DNA of 64,000 nucleotides from Hamiltosporidium tvaerminnensis (lineage: Eukaryota; Microsporidia; Dubosqiidae): positions 124,001-188,000 of the forward strand of contig CM061250.1 in NCBI GenBank assembly GCA_022605425.2. Direction: 5' to 3'. A program made the translations under genes and the position numbers. Shown here piece by piece: positions 9,561 through 22,597 of the stretch; the first letter of the stretch is position 1, and the number at the start of each line of letters is the position of its first letter. The notes under the pieces were generated by a model. That model worked only from the letters and a program-made list of their open reading frames with translations. It had not been told where the DNA came from and ran no database searches.

Positions 9561-12500
9561 CTTTTAACTATTTTTTCTTCTTACTTTCTTATTATTTTAA
9601 ATTCAATGATAAACATAAACCTTTATGTGTCAACAAATACAAAAACAATATCAATTAACAAAATATACAATTTTTTTATAGAAATACCAAATTATCGAAT
9701 TTTACTCAATTGATTTTATTCTTCGTCAATGAAAATAGAAATAAAACTAGATTATTTTCTAAATTATATCCTAAAATCCTTAATTTCTTGTTTGATAAAA
9801 AAAATAACTGTTGTATTTAATTTGCCTTGTAACATTTATTCTGATTTTTTTAATTAATGCAAAACAAATCTGTAAAATATTAGAAGAATTGTTTTTAGAT
9901 TTGGTTTCTATGTATTTTTGCTTTTCTAATAATGCTTTTTACACAAAACAATTTTTTCTTAATTTTTTTTGTATAAATCTATTTTTTCGATATATTTTTT
10001 ATTCCATTATTCTTAGGACGAGTCTTTTTTAGTTTATTATCTTTAAAAAAAAAGAATTATTGATTGTGAATAAATTAAAGGACTGTTCCTTAGAATTAAT
10101 AGGTTTTATTACGCAATTTTATTTTTCTATATTTATATGGTTAAAATTATTTACAAAAGGAAAATGTGTCTTAAAATTATATTATCATTCGTTAAACAAA
10201 AGAGTTTAAGAATTACAGAAGTTAAAAAATTAAATATAGTTTCCTATCGTGCAATATAAAAATTCTTCTAATTTAGCTTTTTTACGCTTGTTTTATATAT
10301 CTAAAGAAATTTATATGGTAATTGGATTTATATCGGACACGTTTTATATATTAAGTAAATTTCTTTTTGTAACAATAATAAAATATCTTTTAAAGGAGGG
10401 AATAGAATATGTTATCTATCTATTTTTATAATAATGTACTGCTGAATAATTCATTTAAAAATATGGCAATACATACTTCCGCTATTCAAATTTTCAAGCA
10501 TGAGAGATCAAATTGAAATAGGTCTTTTAAGTTACTGGTTACAAAAATATTTATAAATGAAAAAAATATGGCTACTAAATGATTTCAAAGAAAAAAAATA
10601 TTTTCGAAATTTGTTTTAAAAATTTAAAATAAGGGTAAAAATTCAGTAATAGTTAAGTAAATATAAAAATAAATTAAAATCATCAAAGAACATACAGAAA
10701 ATCTTTTTTAGTTTCCATTATCACTGATTTTTTTACTAAATAAATTAGGAATTATTTATCTAATGGATAGAATTTAACATATTTACAGTTTTCAAAGAAA
10801 CTACTTTTATACAAATTATGTTCATAATTTATTTAAAAATATAACTTTGTATGTTTTTACTCCTTTTCTCATGGTTATTCAATTGCAGTGAATTGATATG
10901 TTTGCAAAACTATTTGCCTGATTGTATCTATTTTCTTTTAAATTATACAAAAAAAAGTAATTTTTAGCAAATTCTTAAAATTTTTATTTTCAAGAAATAT
11001 TTTTTATCAATAATAAAGCTTGTTATAATTTTGAACAACTTATTAATTCTCTTCAAGTTCGAAAAAAGATTAATATAGTAGAAGAGGTTATATAAGATTT
11101 TAGAATTGTGTACGAACTTTTTTTTATATTTAATGTTTTAATCTATTTTTTTAATATTCCTAAAAATCTCGAATTGTATTGTATTTCTGGTATTTTTCTA
11201 CTTAAAATATTCATGTTAATACTGAACTTAAATCTATTATGATATTTTGCTAGAACAATCTTAAAAAAGTAGTTTAGATATTATTAAAATAAAAAATTTT
11301 AATGTTAGATAAGTGAGGAATAATATAGAAAACCATATTTTAAATCAATAATACAACGATCTCTTATTTATTTGTATCGTTTGTATTTAGAATGCAATTC
11401 TCTTTGAAATTATTCAAATTAAAATTTAAATTTTTTTTATTTATATTCTATAGTCCCTTTCAAGTAATTTATCAATAATAGTTAAGATAAATTTTTGAAT
11501 TTGTAATAATTTATCCTAAATTTTAAATATATTTATATGATTTTTTTCGGGTAAGCCGACTCTTGTGTATTCTAAAATAATTTATTTATGTACTCTTGGT
11601 ATTCTTAGCTCTAGAATATCATAGCTAAATTTCTCTGTATCTATTTTAATGAAGTGCTGTAATAATTTTAAAAAGCAGTTTGTAAATTTCTCTTTATTTG
11701 TTTCAAACGTTCTATTATGTAATAATACCAAAAAATAGCAAATTAATTTGATATTCTACAAAAATATGTCGTGAGGTATGTAGAAGTACACTTTTATTTG
11801 TTTTCTTCTTTTCCAATCATCCAAAAATCTATAAAAATAGAAGATTTAACACTATTCTAAAACTTTTACTAAATAATTAGAGTTTGTTCAAATTCGAAAT
11901 TTATTTTTATAAAAACCTATTTATCATATAAAGATTTAGATATTTGAAAGACTCAATAATACTCATTAATTTATCTAGATATATTCACGAAATATTAGAT
12001 TATATTATGACCAAAGACTTATTCCTGTTTATAATAATCTTATAAATTAGCATTAATTTAAAAATTTTAATTTGTTTGATTAGATGGATACCAGAAAATT
12101 TATTTTAAAACAATTTTTATTTAAATTGAATTATATAAATTCTATACTGGTCTTAAAAAACGTCAAGTTACATTAAATTCTATATATATTTTGCTCAATT
12201 GGGCGTTTATTTCTTAGGTTTTCAAGAACGAAGAGGTTCACTTGATAGTAGTTAAATTTTTTATCATTGGATGCATAAATATGCTTTTGAAAATTTTTCT
12301 TTTGTAATTAAATATGTTGAGATTATAACTATATATTTATAAATATCATATGGATAATTTAAAACGCTCAAAAAATAGTATGAAATAAAGCTGATTCGAT
12401 CAACGTAAATTTTAACTAATATTTATTAGCAAATATGGAATTTTTGTTTCGAAACGTAATAATTTAAAAAATTTCTCAAATTGATAAATTTTTACTATTA

Positions 12501-13005
12501 GTTAATAATATATATAGAAAATCTTTATAAAAAAACATGAACAGATAATAGAAATTTAATTTGATTGAGTCACCCTACTGCTTTTGAATGTAAATTTTAG
12601 AAGTCCTTCCATGACGATATAGCACACGTTTTCTTAAGTTTTCTTTTGACTTTCAGCAAAGTTTTTTAAAATTTTTTCAATGAATTCGATATTATGTTTT
12701 AAATAAATTTAACAGAAACACCTGTAGTCTTTTATAGTTATGTCAAAAGGGAATAATTATAGGTCGAATGTACAATATATATAAGTATAGAATATTCTAT
12801 GTTAAAATTTGATTACGAACAGCTTGTAAATTATATTTAGAGTATAAGCAAGCTATAAAGTTTTTTCTTTGAGTATAACTATTTTTTTATAAACTATATT
12901 TTAAATTTCTTTTTTAACTAATCTTCTAAACTACTTAGTTATATAGTTACATAATACTGGATAAATAATATTTTAGTTGTATAATGACCTTGATACATAA
13001 TAATA
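9561..13005. other. Gene desert, very AT-rich
   Basis: About 3.4 kb with only short Phe/Ile/Lys-rich chance ORFs (for example 9811-10032 and 10249-10431), which carry no motifs. I see no tandem repeats or RNA genes here. Confidence 0.5.
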
Positions 13006-13218
13006 ATGCAATCGGTAAAAATATATTACAGAAACAAAGAAAATATGCAAATCTTTATAAAAAAAGCTAAAATCGAACCTTTATTATGGTTAACAAAAAT
13101 GTATGAAGGTTTTATAAGCGCCAATATAAATAACATGAGCATATATAGCCTAAAAAATGATTTAATGCAATTTTATAACCATACAAATATTTCTTGCTTG
13201 ACAATCTATCGTGTTTAG
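13006..13218 (+). pseudogene. Possible transposase N-terminal (HTH) fragment
   Basis: A 70-codon frame whose second half (SIYSLKNDLMQFYNHTNISC, then LTIYRV) has the rhythm of a helix-turn-helix from IS630/Tc1-type transposases: a helix, a short turn, then a Ser/Thr-initiated recognition helix. Nothing after the stop continues the similarity. This is a weak call. It may be a chance ORF, but its amino-acid composition is less extreme than that of neighbouring ORFs. Confidence 0.2.
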
Positions 13219-16200
13219 CACTAATACTTTTTCTTTTTTTGATTAAACTGAATAAATCAAAACAATTTTAATTGATATATTTTTCATTCTCCAGATATAA
13301 CTAATGTTTCTACGCTAATGCAATAAATATAATTCTGCCGATAAAATATATCCATGAATTTCTCACGATAATTAAAGGTTAATTCGTTTTAATATGTAAC
13401 TTATCTCGTTAGGATATACTATATTACTGATACTCGACAATTTTATATTTCTAAAAGATTTTTTTATTGTAAGTATATATCTTTGGCTTGTATGCAGTAT
13501 TATTTTCTAAAAAAAACAAGCTCTCTGTATTCCTTACTATAAGATAAGGCTAATTTTTTAACTATATCGCTAATATTATAATCCTTTAATATGCATTCAT
13601 TTACCCTGGGATGTTTTTATGCTTATTGATTATTCCGACAACACATTGTTTAATTTTTTCAATTTAATCTGTTGTCTAATATTAATATAACTCTGATGTT
13701 TTGTGTATTCTTGATAGTTATTACAGTTTTAAAAAAAGCTTTTTATGAATAAGAATTGATATTTAATGTTCTTACCGGGCCGTAGTTAGATTTTTGATAC
13801 TTGTTAATTCCATTTTTTTAATATAAAATCCAAGCTTCTTATAATATATTTATAACTCTAAAAGTTCTATATTGTCTTTGTATCATTCAAAAACTAATTT
13901 TCAATATTTTTTGACATCGAGGAAGTCTTTAATTTATAACTCTATAATGGCTGTCACAAAGCTTTCGTTTATTCTGCATGATTTTTTTATGTTTGAAACT
14001 CTAATTTTAAATATTATCAAGTATTGTAATCAAATTGATTCGAAATATCGTTAGTTCGTATTTTTAATTTAACGCTTTGGCAGATATAGACAACTTGATG
14101 TTCTTTTTTTACTCAGCAAAATTTTTTTTTCGAATTAATAAATTTTATGTTAATACTTGGTATAGGATGAGAGAAAAATATGGTTTTGAATACTATCTTT
14201 AATTTTGAAGTCTAAAGTTTTGCAAATAAGTAATATTTTTTACAAATCCATTTTAGTCTTTATAATACATTTATGAAAAGTATCTATTCCGTACAATATT
14301 AAAAATTTATTAAAATTTGGATAAAATATAATCAGAATATATTTTTTTCTACATGCTGATAGATTATATCTAGATTTTCTGTTAAATAAAAATTCTTAAG
14401 TTGCTATTTTTTTTTAGTTATATAGTTTTGAAATGAGTGCGACAATTTTTGAGCTTAGTATATTAACTTCCCTAGACTAGATTCCTCAATAAGCAAAATG
14501 CATATGTGTAATATTCTAACATACTAGAACTCGGTTTAAAAGAACTTTCGCTATGCATTATAACATATTTTTTAAGAGAAAACGCGGAAGGAGCTTTCTA
14601 CTTTTTCATATCCAACAAATATACTATTTTGTATCTTAGTCTATTTCTAAGGAAATGAAATAAATATTTTAATAGGCTGAGCTGACTATTTTATTTATAA
14701 CTTCTTGAAATCATTACTGCAAATGCCTCGTATATAACCGTGGTTTAAATCGTTTTAAATTTTTGATATGACAGATCGACCAGAGGAAGCTTAATGAAAA
14801 TATTAAGTCTACAAAAATTGAAATCATTTATTCGGAATTTGGAGTGTAAAGTAAAACAATCTGTCTTAATTTACGCAATTATATCTATGAATATCAATTT
14901 TCATACTCATTTCTCGGGAATTTGCTTTTATAAATTTTAACTTTTTATTTCACTATAAAGTCAATGTATGTTAAAAGATCTTATAAAAATAACATTTTAA
15001 GAATCTAAAAGATTAGTAAGTTTTTAAAAAAAATTACTCATTCTTAAAAAAAAAATATCTAATTTCTTAAATGACTTTCCGGTTTTATATGAAGATTGAG
15101 TAAAACATGGTGAATCATACTATTTCTGCTAAGTAGTTTTTTAAAATATTCAGTTCAAATGTTGGCAAATTTAAGTTTCTTTTGCCTTTTATAATTTAGT
15201 TTATGTATGAATTACCAATAAATTTGTTTGAGAATGAATCAGACTAAATTTGTACAACTGGAACTAAATAAAAGAATTATTTAAATCTGGAAAATATTAA
15301 ATATTTTTTAAAATTGTACATTCAAATTACTTTTCCGAGATTATAATTACTTTTTGAATTCGCTTTGAATATATAGGAGATTAAACACAAAGCAGAAAAT
15401 ATATCAACTAAAATGTGAATTTTTTTTAGCTTTGTTTTGACCCAAGATTTTATAGCAAAACCCAAAATGTTAGTTCACAAATAACATAGATAAGTCTTAA
15501 AAATATATCTAGATAATTATAAGGAACAATTTTACATAAGAATTGTACTTTAAAGCTTCAATTCAAATTTGTGTTTCCGCAAACTAAATAATTTGTGATT
15601 AACTTTTTTCTAATGTAGCATTCGAAATATTTGGGTAAAAACCTTTCTTCAGCGGAAAATATACATCGAAAATCTATAAATTTATTTAGTGAATACTTAT
15701 TAAATAGAGAATGTTGAAAACAGATGTGCAAGTTTTGCATCAAACTTGGGATTTAGAAAATCTTGATCAAAAATATTGAGCTAAAAGAATACTACAAACA
15801 TAAAACTTATAGACAGTGCAGATAATTCAAATAGACATTTGGACTAAATACTAAAAGCTCACCAGAAAATATCAGATTGTAAATAAAATCTGGTATACCC
15901 TTTTGTATCTGAAATAGCTTTTGCCTCTTTAAACATGCCATTTCTAAAATTTACAAAATTCTATGCATGTTTGCCGATTATATTGTGTTTTGGAGTTTTT
16001 TAAGGTGGCTAAAAACTGAGTGGCTAAGTTTCTCTTTGCATATTAAAACAATAGTTAGATTGATTTGAAAAACATAGGCTGATTGCGGGAATAAAGGTGA
16101 ATTTAATTTACTATACGATTTATATGGAAAATTATTTTTTTTTAAAAAATTTGACTTTTAGTCTTTGTAAGAATTAAAGTTTTAAGAAACACTAAATTGA

Positions 16201-17589
16201 GCATTTGTACATTTAAATTTAAAATACATCGATAAGGTTTTTAGCTGTCTTGTTGAATATTTTAGTTTACATTTCTAAAGCTTGAATTATCGTTCTATTG
16301 TCTTATTTAGGTGAATAAATTTAGATAAAATCTAAAATGATAAAAAAAAATATCTTTTTATACATTTTTTTGTAATTAAAGCACAAAATACCGTGAAAGA
16401 AAATTACTGGACGATTCATAATTACAGAATTTACACATATGATTTGCATGGAATGAATTTGAATATAGCTTGTTTGGATACATATACTTTTCTGGTTTCG
16501 GTTTAGAGATTTACATACAGGCTTGAAAATTATTTTCACAGTCAAATTAAAAGTTATTTACATTGTGTTTCAAAATTAGGTTCTAATTTTCTATTAACTA
16601 TAATCCGTTTTAATGAATTTAAATTTATGTTTTACTATTTGTCTAAAAGCGTTTATTCTTTTTATTAGCATACGAAAAAAAATAAATCTAGTGAATTTAG
16701 AAAAAAAGATTATAGCAAAACAAAGGTATTTCTTAATTGAACGCTTAGGGAATAATGTTTTATTTTTTTACACCCGAAATATGTTTTTGTTTGGTATCTA
16801 CATATGGTAAAAAACTATCTTTTTCAAACAAATTTTAAAATTTAGTAAAATTTCGTAAATAATATCAATATTTTAGAAATCTGCTAATTTCTTTGTGATC
16901 TTTATAGTATAAATCTTCAAATAGCTAAAATAACTTAGCCCGACAATAATTAAACGTTTAAAAGAAACATAATAGTGATTTGTATCGGTAAAATGTAAAT
17001 ATAAGATTTTGATTTTCAATCTCTTACATTCATCTATTTAATTTTGTAAATTTTATTTGTTTATCAATTATATTTTCTATCAAAGCAATTTCAATGTAAA
17101 ATTTATTTTTAAAATTAAACGAATATCTGTTTAAGTTGAGTAGTTTTGAGTTTATTTTTTAATTAAAACCTTAAAAAAGTATATATTACCATGCTTTCTA
17201 TTTCTTAAATATAAACTTTTTTGTAAATTGTTCTTAATTCAGTTCATTTGAAGAGCTAAAACATTTTTTGTACTTATAAAAATCTTAAATAATTGCTATC
17301 AAATTTATATTAACAAATATTGTTTTAAGATCTCATTCAAGCAAAACACTGAGCAATTGGTAGAAAAAAGAAATCATTTACTAAAGTTACACGTAATCAT
17401 TACATATTAAAAGGATTGTTTGTATATGTTTAAATGCTTGCAATATGTTTAATTTTTTTAATAAATTTTTGTTCTAAGGAGTCAGAAAGAAATATCTTTA
17501 TTATGAATTAACACTTTGAAAGATATGAACAGTTTAATATTTTTTATCTAAAAAATATCACATACCAATAAAAATTTGTGGTTAGTGTT
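13219..17589. other. Gene desert, very AT-rich
   Basis: About 4.4 kb in which I find no supported gene. The small frames at 13872-14054, 15558-15743, 16321-16545 and 16613-16810 are hydrophobic or Lys-rich chance ORFs. A short stretch near 15375 (GGAGATTAAACACAAA) matches the start of the family A repeat copy at 43170 and may be a worn fragment of it. Confidence 0.5.
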
Positions 17590-18265
17590 TATTAATTTCA
17601 TGACATTAACGTAGTTCTATGCTTAACATAAATATCTGCACCCTCCCTCCAACACTCCATTGTTATCGCTTAAGATACCTCATACCAAAACCTTTCATCT
17701 AAAAGATCAACAGAATACAATTAATGGGTGAGGCAGTTGACCGGTGTTCATTAACTTCCGTTGCAGAAGCGTGATCACAGCTCCCCCTAAGCTCCCCTAA
17801 GACTATGCAGCATCCCCAGTTATTCTACACTTTCCGAACTCAATACATTTCTACCCAAGACATATATTTTGGCGACTTACATGAGGTCAACCTAGACAGT
17901 GCAATGCCATTCCAACGGGTATCACCTATTACTTACCTTTCCCGGTTTAAACGGTTTATTCTTTGCCAGGCGATAAGTTTTTTAAGCGGAATAAGTAAAG
18001 CTAGGTTTTTATGCTTTTACTAACAATTATCTATAAATTCGTCTCTGATTTAATTCCATAAAACACTACATAGTAAATTTGCAGGAAATGTTGTGCAATT
18101 TCGGCAACCTTCTTCATATAGAGTCTCACGGAATAACCGAAAATGTAGTGTGATTTTATTCTTATCAAAAAATCCAAACAATGATCTTTGCCTCAATTCC
18201 ACAAACTCATCGCCAAGCAGAAAGTCTTCTATATGGTTATCCTCTTTTCATCAATATTTTTATTT
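17590..18265 (+). repeat. Dispersed repeat family A, copy 1
   Basis: A ~0.68 kb block with clearly higher GC than its flanks, collinear with 54130-54823. Shared landmarks in order are CATGACATTAACG, GGCAGTTG.CCGG.GTTC, GACTATGCAGCAT, AGACAGTGCAATG, GCTAGGTTT.CATGCTTTTAC and GCCAAGCAGAAAGT.TT. Read on the minus strand, the last part is an open frame with no match that I know. The copies are too diverged in frame to be a conserved gene. It could be a solo LTR or a non-autonomous element. Confidence 0.7.
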
Positions 18266-18374
18266 AAAATTATTATTTTGCTCGCTTTAGTTTTCAAACG
18301 TATTTTACACAATTTTTTTCAGTATTAATTTCTTAATATATATTCACAAATTATTTTTTTTGAATCCATTTAAA

Positions 18375-18680
18375 ATGGAATTAGAAGAAAACAAAACAGA
18401 GCTCTTTAAAGAATTTATAAAAGTAGCATCTTCTTCAGAAGTTTTAAGATATGCAAGAAAATTAAATAACGAAGAATTAAAATCATTTATTCAAATCATA
18501 GAAGAACGCAACAATGAACTTAAAAATAAGCATTCTAGTCTTCTAGAAAATTTAGAAGTTTCAAGAAATGTAGTTTCGCAATATTTAAAAGTTCTTTGGA
18601 GAAGAGTACCAACAGAAATTCATAAATATTTGGCAGATAAATTTTATTCTATTCATAATGAAATTAATGACAATGCTTAA
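18375..18680 (+). CDS. Hypothetical 101-aa helical protein
   Basis: The first ATG gives 101 residues. The product is charged, rich in Glu, Lys and Asn, and looks almost wholly helical: a stretch ending IIEERNNELKNKHSSLLENL (about residues 45-64) has coiled-coil periodicity. There is no membrane segment. I do not recognise a family. The codon use and balanced composition are unlike the chance ORFs of the preceding desert, so I take it as a real small gene. It stands alone, 110 bp downstream of a family A repeat. Confidence 0.5.
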   Translation: MELEENKTELFKEFIKVASSSEVLRYARKLNNEELKSFIQIIEERNNELKNKHSSLLENLEVSRNVVSQYLKVLWRRVPTEIHKYLADKFYSIHNEINDNA

Positions 18681-19559
18681 AGATTTGTTTTTTTTCCTTT
18701 GCTATTTTAGAAAAATATTTGAAATATACCAAGATAAAATGTTTTATAAAAAATTAACAGGATTTCTTTCATCATAACCTCAGTTAAATTTTAAATTGTA
18801 ACTCCTTTCACTTTTATTTAGTTTTTGTTTAAATTTTAAATTAACTTTTTACGCTACTGCATATATTATTGAATTATAATTTTGAATTCATGATAAAAAC
18901 TTTAAAAATCAAATATTTATAAATTATATTATTGTTTAAATTTTTTTATTTATTATATGAGAAATTAAACCGATTATTTAATTTTTAATACTTATTTATT
19001 CAGATGTATCTTATATTTTGCTTGTTTTCTTCTTTTTTTATATTCGACTTTCAAAGATATTAATTTTTTTATATTGTTATCCTGAGTAACTTTGCAGTCC
19101 CTTTAACTAATACAAATGAGTTAGATATTTTACTTTGAGTTTTCTGCATATTCTTCCTATTTTGTCACTTTATAGGAAAAGATGGAAGTTGTTCAGCCAT
19201 TCAAATCGTTTTATCACACGATATAATGTTTCACCTAATATGTAAACGAAATCAGTTTTAACACATATTTTTATATAAATATAAAATTCTATTCTTATGG
19301 AGTAAAGAGGTTTATTTGTACTCAAAATTTAATATTGAGTTACAATACCATCCTTAGATATTAAAATAAATTTATCAAACACTACATTTATAAATAAGAC
19401 CTAACTCCTTATTCAAGAAGTTAAAATTAAATAATAAAACATTTCAGTATTGATTCAGAGACCGTAGACTTTCTTTTTAATTTTTTTTTTCAAAAGAAGA
19501 ATTTTAATTTATTTAATTTCAAACAAAATATTTAAAAAATTATAAAACATTTCTTTATT
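18681..19559. other. Intergenic, nothing recognised
   Basis: AT-rich spacer between the convergent 101-aa gene and the p24 gene. No repeat arrays or ORFs of note. Confidence 0.5.
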
Positions 19560-20135
19560 TTAAGGTCTTACTCCTTTCTTAAGAACAAAAAATGATTTTA
19601 CTACTCTAAGTTTTATATAAGCCACTAAAATATATAAAAGAGCAATAACGAATAGAAAATAAGCTTTAAATTTTGCTTTTTTAAGATTTCTTAAATTTTC
19701 TTCTTTAATTTCTTTTATTCTCATATTTTGATTATAAATATTTCTTAAATCACTTTTAAGTTTTTCTAAAATACTTTTAATATAAGCTGTATCTTCATCT
19801 ACCTCAAATTCTTTATCTACATATGAACCCAACACCATATATATTGGTTCATCATCAGGATTAAATATATCAATAGCATATGGACCAGCACCTGAATATT
19901 TAAGAATAGCACTTCCACGCGTGGCTGTCTTAAAATCTTTATCAGCTAATACCATATTTGGTCTTCTGACACGATAATTCAGAGTTCCTTTAGAAATAAG
20001 ACTCATATCAATTGTTAGTTGTAAATCATCGCTTTTTACTTGTTCGTAAAATGTTTCTGTGGTTTTTGGATCAATAATAATGTAATTTCTCCAACAAAAA
20101 CAATATTCAATAAAAAATAAGAAAAAGAGTTTCAT
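19560..20135 (-). CDS. p24/emp24/gp25L family cargo receptor (TMED-like)
   Basis: A 191-residue type I membrane protein that fits the p24 family, which cycles between ER and Golgi in COPII/COPI vesicles and helps sort cargo. An N-terminal hydrophobic segment (MKLFFLFFIEYCFCW) is the signal peptide. Residues ~25-105 form a GOLD-like beta domain. Residues ~115-155 are a charged coiled coil, followed by a membrane helix AYFLFVIALLYILVAYI. The short cytosolic tail contains the diphenylalanine signal in VVKSFFVLKKG, the usual COP coat-binding motif. Length matches the family (about 200). An AACCCTT motif lies 13-19 bases before the ATG. I cannot assign it to a specific p24 subfamily. Confidence 0.85.
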   Translation of the reverse strand: MKLFFLFFIEYCFCWRNYIIIDPKTTETFYEQVKSDDLQLTIDMSLISKGTLNYRVRRPNMVLADKDFKTATRGSAILKYSGAGPYAIDIFNPDDEPIYMVLGSYVDKEFEVDEDTAYIKSILEKLKSDLRNIYNQNMRIKEIKEENLRNLKKAKFKAYFLFVIALLYILVAYIKLRVVKSFFVLKKGVRP

Positions 20136-20147
20136 TTTTTATTTGTG

Positions 20148-20154
20148 AAGGGTT
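20148..20154 (-). promoter_or_regulatory. CCC-type motif upstream of the p24 gene
   Basis: On the coding strand AACCCTT lies just before the start codon. Similar CCC/GGG words directly upstream of start codons are described in microsporidia and recur in this window at eL36, LCB1, RPB1 and the 77-aa gene. Confidence 0.4.
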
Positions 20155-20515
20155 GTTTTTATAGTTTTAAAATTACATAAGTTCGAAGAATTAAAATAAA
20201 AAAGTGGGGGTTTTAGAAAAGTATTTGTAATATAAATATTTCTTAAGAAACTGAATATATGAAAAACATAAATCGAGGTAAACTTGTATTAAATACGAAT
20301 GATATTTTATCATTTTTGAAAAATATGAGAGCAATATATTTGTAGCACAAAATAAATAAAAAATAGAAACTTAAAGTAAACATAACATGAAATAAATTTG
20401 TATTTAAATAAAATAATTTCTTAATTTTTAGGAATTTATTGATTGAATTTATAAAAATATTTCTGTTTTAATTTTATATTTTTAACAGCTAAATATAATT
20501 TTGACAAATTTTCGG

Positions 20516-20985
20516 TTAAAACACTGTCATTCTTTTATATATTTTTTTTACCTCTCTAACCACTTTAATTTCCTTTCGTAAATACGACTCTTCGTTAAAT
20601 TTATTTACGGTTTCTTCATCATAAATATAAGGAGGGTTATAACTTGGTTTTAAATATTTCACACCATCTTCTTTGTTTTTCACTTGCTTCAAAGGAAATG
20701 TTAGATGTTTTTGCATCTCAGATCTTTCAATAACAAGTAATACCACTCTTTCTTATTCTATTAGGTATTTTGTCCTTACCCAAGTCCTCTTTATCAATTT
20801 AATGAAATTACTTAGACCGTCTTCTTAAGTACTATTTACTGGATGCATAGCTCTATATTCATGCTATTTGCTGTCTTTTGAGGTATGACTTATGGTATTT
20901 TGTCACATTACGTCGATCTTATCACATAAGGGATTATCTCAACACTACACATATAATTAGGCTCAATTTTAGCCTAAGGGGTCAT
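20516..20985 (-). mobile_element. Decayed 3' fragment of the RLE-type LINE
   Basis: On the minus strand this aligns with the last ~150 codons of the LINE at 26406-27560. The protein tail KHLTFPLKQVKNKEDGVKYL corresponds to its EEPIPPLKESKTEEDGEKNF. The nucleotide stretch GGTATTTTGTCACA...CACATAAGGGATTATCTCAACACTACAC (20890-20955) is almost identical in both. The fragment is riddled with indels and has a GTG-led open stretch only at 20516-20746. This is an old 5'-truncated insertion. Confidence 0.75.
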
Positions 20986-21126
20986 ACTAAAAAAATTAAT
21001 GAAGAATGGAATATTTATTTTATAGGATGAATTTAAAACGCTTGCAGCAGTAATTTAGAATAATATTTTTTTTAACAGTTTCATATTCATAAGAAATAAC
21101 TTGTAATCTAAAACATTGGAAAACAA

Positions 21127-21540
21127 ATGGAGGATGAAATAAAAATACTATTTAAAAGAATAAATATCAACAAAACGGGTAAAATATCTAGAAACGAATT
21201 TAAGGCATTTTTAGAAACTTTGAATCCTAAGGTACCAAATAATGAAATAGAAAAACTAACTCAAAAAATTAAACCAGAAGGAATGAATTATGAACTTTTT
21301 GAAACAATAATGACAAATTTTTTGAAAGAATGTGAAAGTGTAAATGTTGTAGAAGAAGTTTTTAATATTTTTGATAAAGATGGTAATGGTATTATATCAA
21401 GAAATGAATTAAAAGAAACTTTTATATATCTTGGAATTAAAAAAACCGATAAAGAAATTGATAAAATGGTAGAAATAGCTGACATAAATAAGGATGGAGG
21501 TATTTCATTGGAAGAATTTAAGGAAGTTCTAAATAAATAA
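21127..21540 (+). CDS. EF-hand protein of the calmodulin/centrin type
   Basis: 137 residues with four EF-hand units. The two C-terminal loops are canonical Ca2+ binders: DKDGNGIISRNE (about residues 83-94) and DINKDGGISLEE (about 119-130). The first unit (NINKTGKISRNE) has lost the leading Asp and the second (around KPEGMNYELF) is degenerate, so only the C-terminal lobe is likely to bind Ca2+. Length and pattern fit calmodulin or centrin (Cdc31, spindle-pole-body duplication). The absence of a centrin-like N-terminal tail and the weak N-lobe leave the choice open. The Pch2 gene follows on the same strand after 106 bp. Confidence 0.85.
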   Translation: MEDEIKILFKRININKTGKISRNEFKAFLETLNPKVPNNEIEKLTQKIKPEGMNYELFETIMTNFLKECESVNVVEEVFNIFDKDGNGIISRNELKETFIYLGIKKTDKEIDKMVEIADINKDGGISLEEFKEVLNK

Positions 21541-21646
21541 TTTTATTATAAATTTTTATAGTTTTAGATCAAATAGAGGATAACAAAGAAATATTTATTA
21601 CAAAGAAGTTTAAATAAATAATTTTATTTTAATTTTTTCGCATAAA

Positions 21647-22597
21647 ATGGAAATTCTTGTTGTTGAAACAACTTGTAACAATTTGAAACAAAAAAGTGTT
21701 TCAAAGAAATTAATAGGCAAAAAAGTATTTTTAGAAAGTAAATTAACTAAAGATATACGAATATGTGAATTGTATCAAAAAAATATTTTAAAAAGTTGTG
21801 GTGAATATGAAATAAATGCTGAAACAAAAATAATTTTACATAAATATTCTATTAATAATGAAGAATCTTTTAATGATTATTTTAAAAAATGTAAAATTCC
21901 TAATATGGAATTCGAAAAAATATGGAATCAAATTTTTCTAGAAAATGAAATTAAATTTAAAATTTTGAGCTACTATACTTCTATGTTAAAATTAATTGAA
22001 AAGAAAATTGATCTTTCGCATTTTTGCCTGAATAAAGCCATTCTGATTTATGGACCGCCCGGAACAGGAAAAACTTCATTGGCTAAGTCTATTGCAAATA
22101 AAATATCTATCAGAGATAAAAATTCGTTTTACTTTCTTGAAATCGACTGTAGTTCTATCTTTAGTAAATTTTATGGAGAAGGCCCTAAAATTTTAGATAA
22201 AATATTTATTGAAGTAAATGAACTTTCGATTAAAAATAAGGTTATTCTTTTAATTGATGAAATAGAAAGTCTGATGGTTTCAAGAAATATTACAATGTCT
22301 AAAAACGAGCCACTTGATTCTATTAGAAATGTTAATACATTTCTTGTTTGTTTAGATAAATTAAAAGCTAACAAAAACGTTTTTTGTATTTTTACTACAA
22401 ATCACATAAAATTTTTAGATGAAGCGTTTTTAGATAGACAAGATGTTTGTATTGAAATTGGATTTCCTAATCTAAAAAATGTGTATGAAATTTTAAAAAA
22501 CATTTTTGAAATTCTTATGAAAAAAAATCTTGTAGAATATCATCAGATATTGGGATTTCAAACTGTAATAAATTTAAATGAATTTATAAATGAATAA
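21647..22597 (+). CDS. PCH2: Pch2/TRIP13 AAA+ ATPase, ends at an in-frame TAA
   Basis: Pch2/TRIP13 is a hexameric AAA+ ATPase that remodels HORMA proteins (Hop1, Mad2) in the meiotic and spindle checkpoints. The 316 residues show Walker A GPPGTGKT (136-143), Walker B LLIDEIES (201-208), a sensor-1 TTN (250-252) and DRQD with the Arg finger near 264. The sequence around SLMVSRN and EPLDSIRNVNTFL matches the TRIP13 pattern closely. The N-terminal ~110 residues are shorter than in animals or yeast. The frame stops at TAA 22595-22597, before the C-terminal small AAA subdomain, although that subdomain continues in the same frame (next entry). So this is either a recent nonsense mutation, readthrough or an assembly error. 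Confidence 0.85.
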   Translation: MEILVVETTCNNLKQKSVSKKLIGKKVFLESKLTKDIRICELYQKNILKSCGEYEINAETKIILHKYSINNEESFNDYFKKCKIPNMEFEKIWNQIFLENEIKFKILSYYTSMLKLIEKKIDLSHFCLNKAILIYGPPGTGKTSLAKSIANKISIRDKNSFYFLEIDCSSIFSKFYGEGPKILDKIFIEVNELSIKNKVILLIDEIESLMVSRNITMSKNEPLDSIRNVNTFLVCLDKLKANKNVFCIFTTNHIKFLDEAFLDRQDVCIEIGFPNLKNVYEILKNIFEILMKKNLVEYHQILGFQTVINLNEFINE

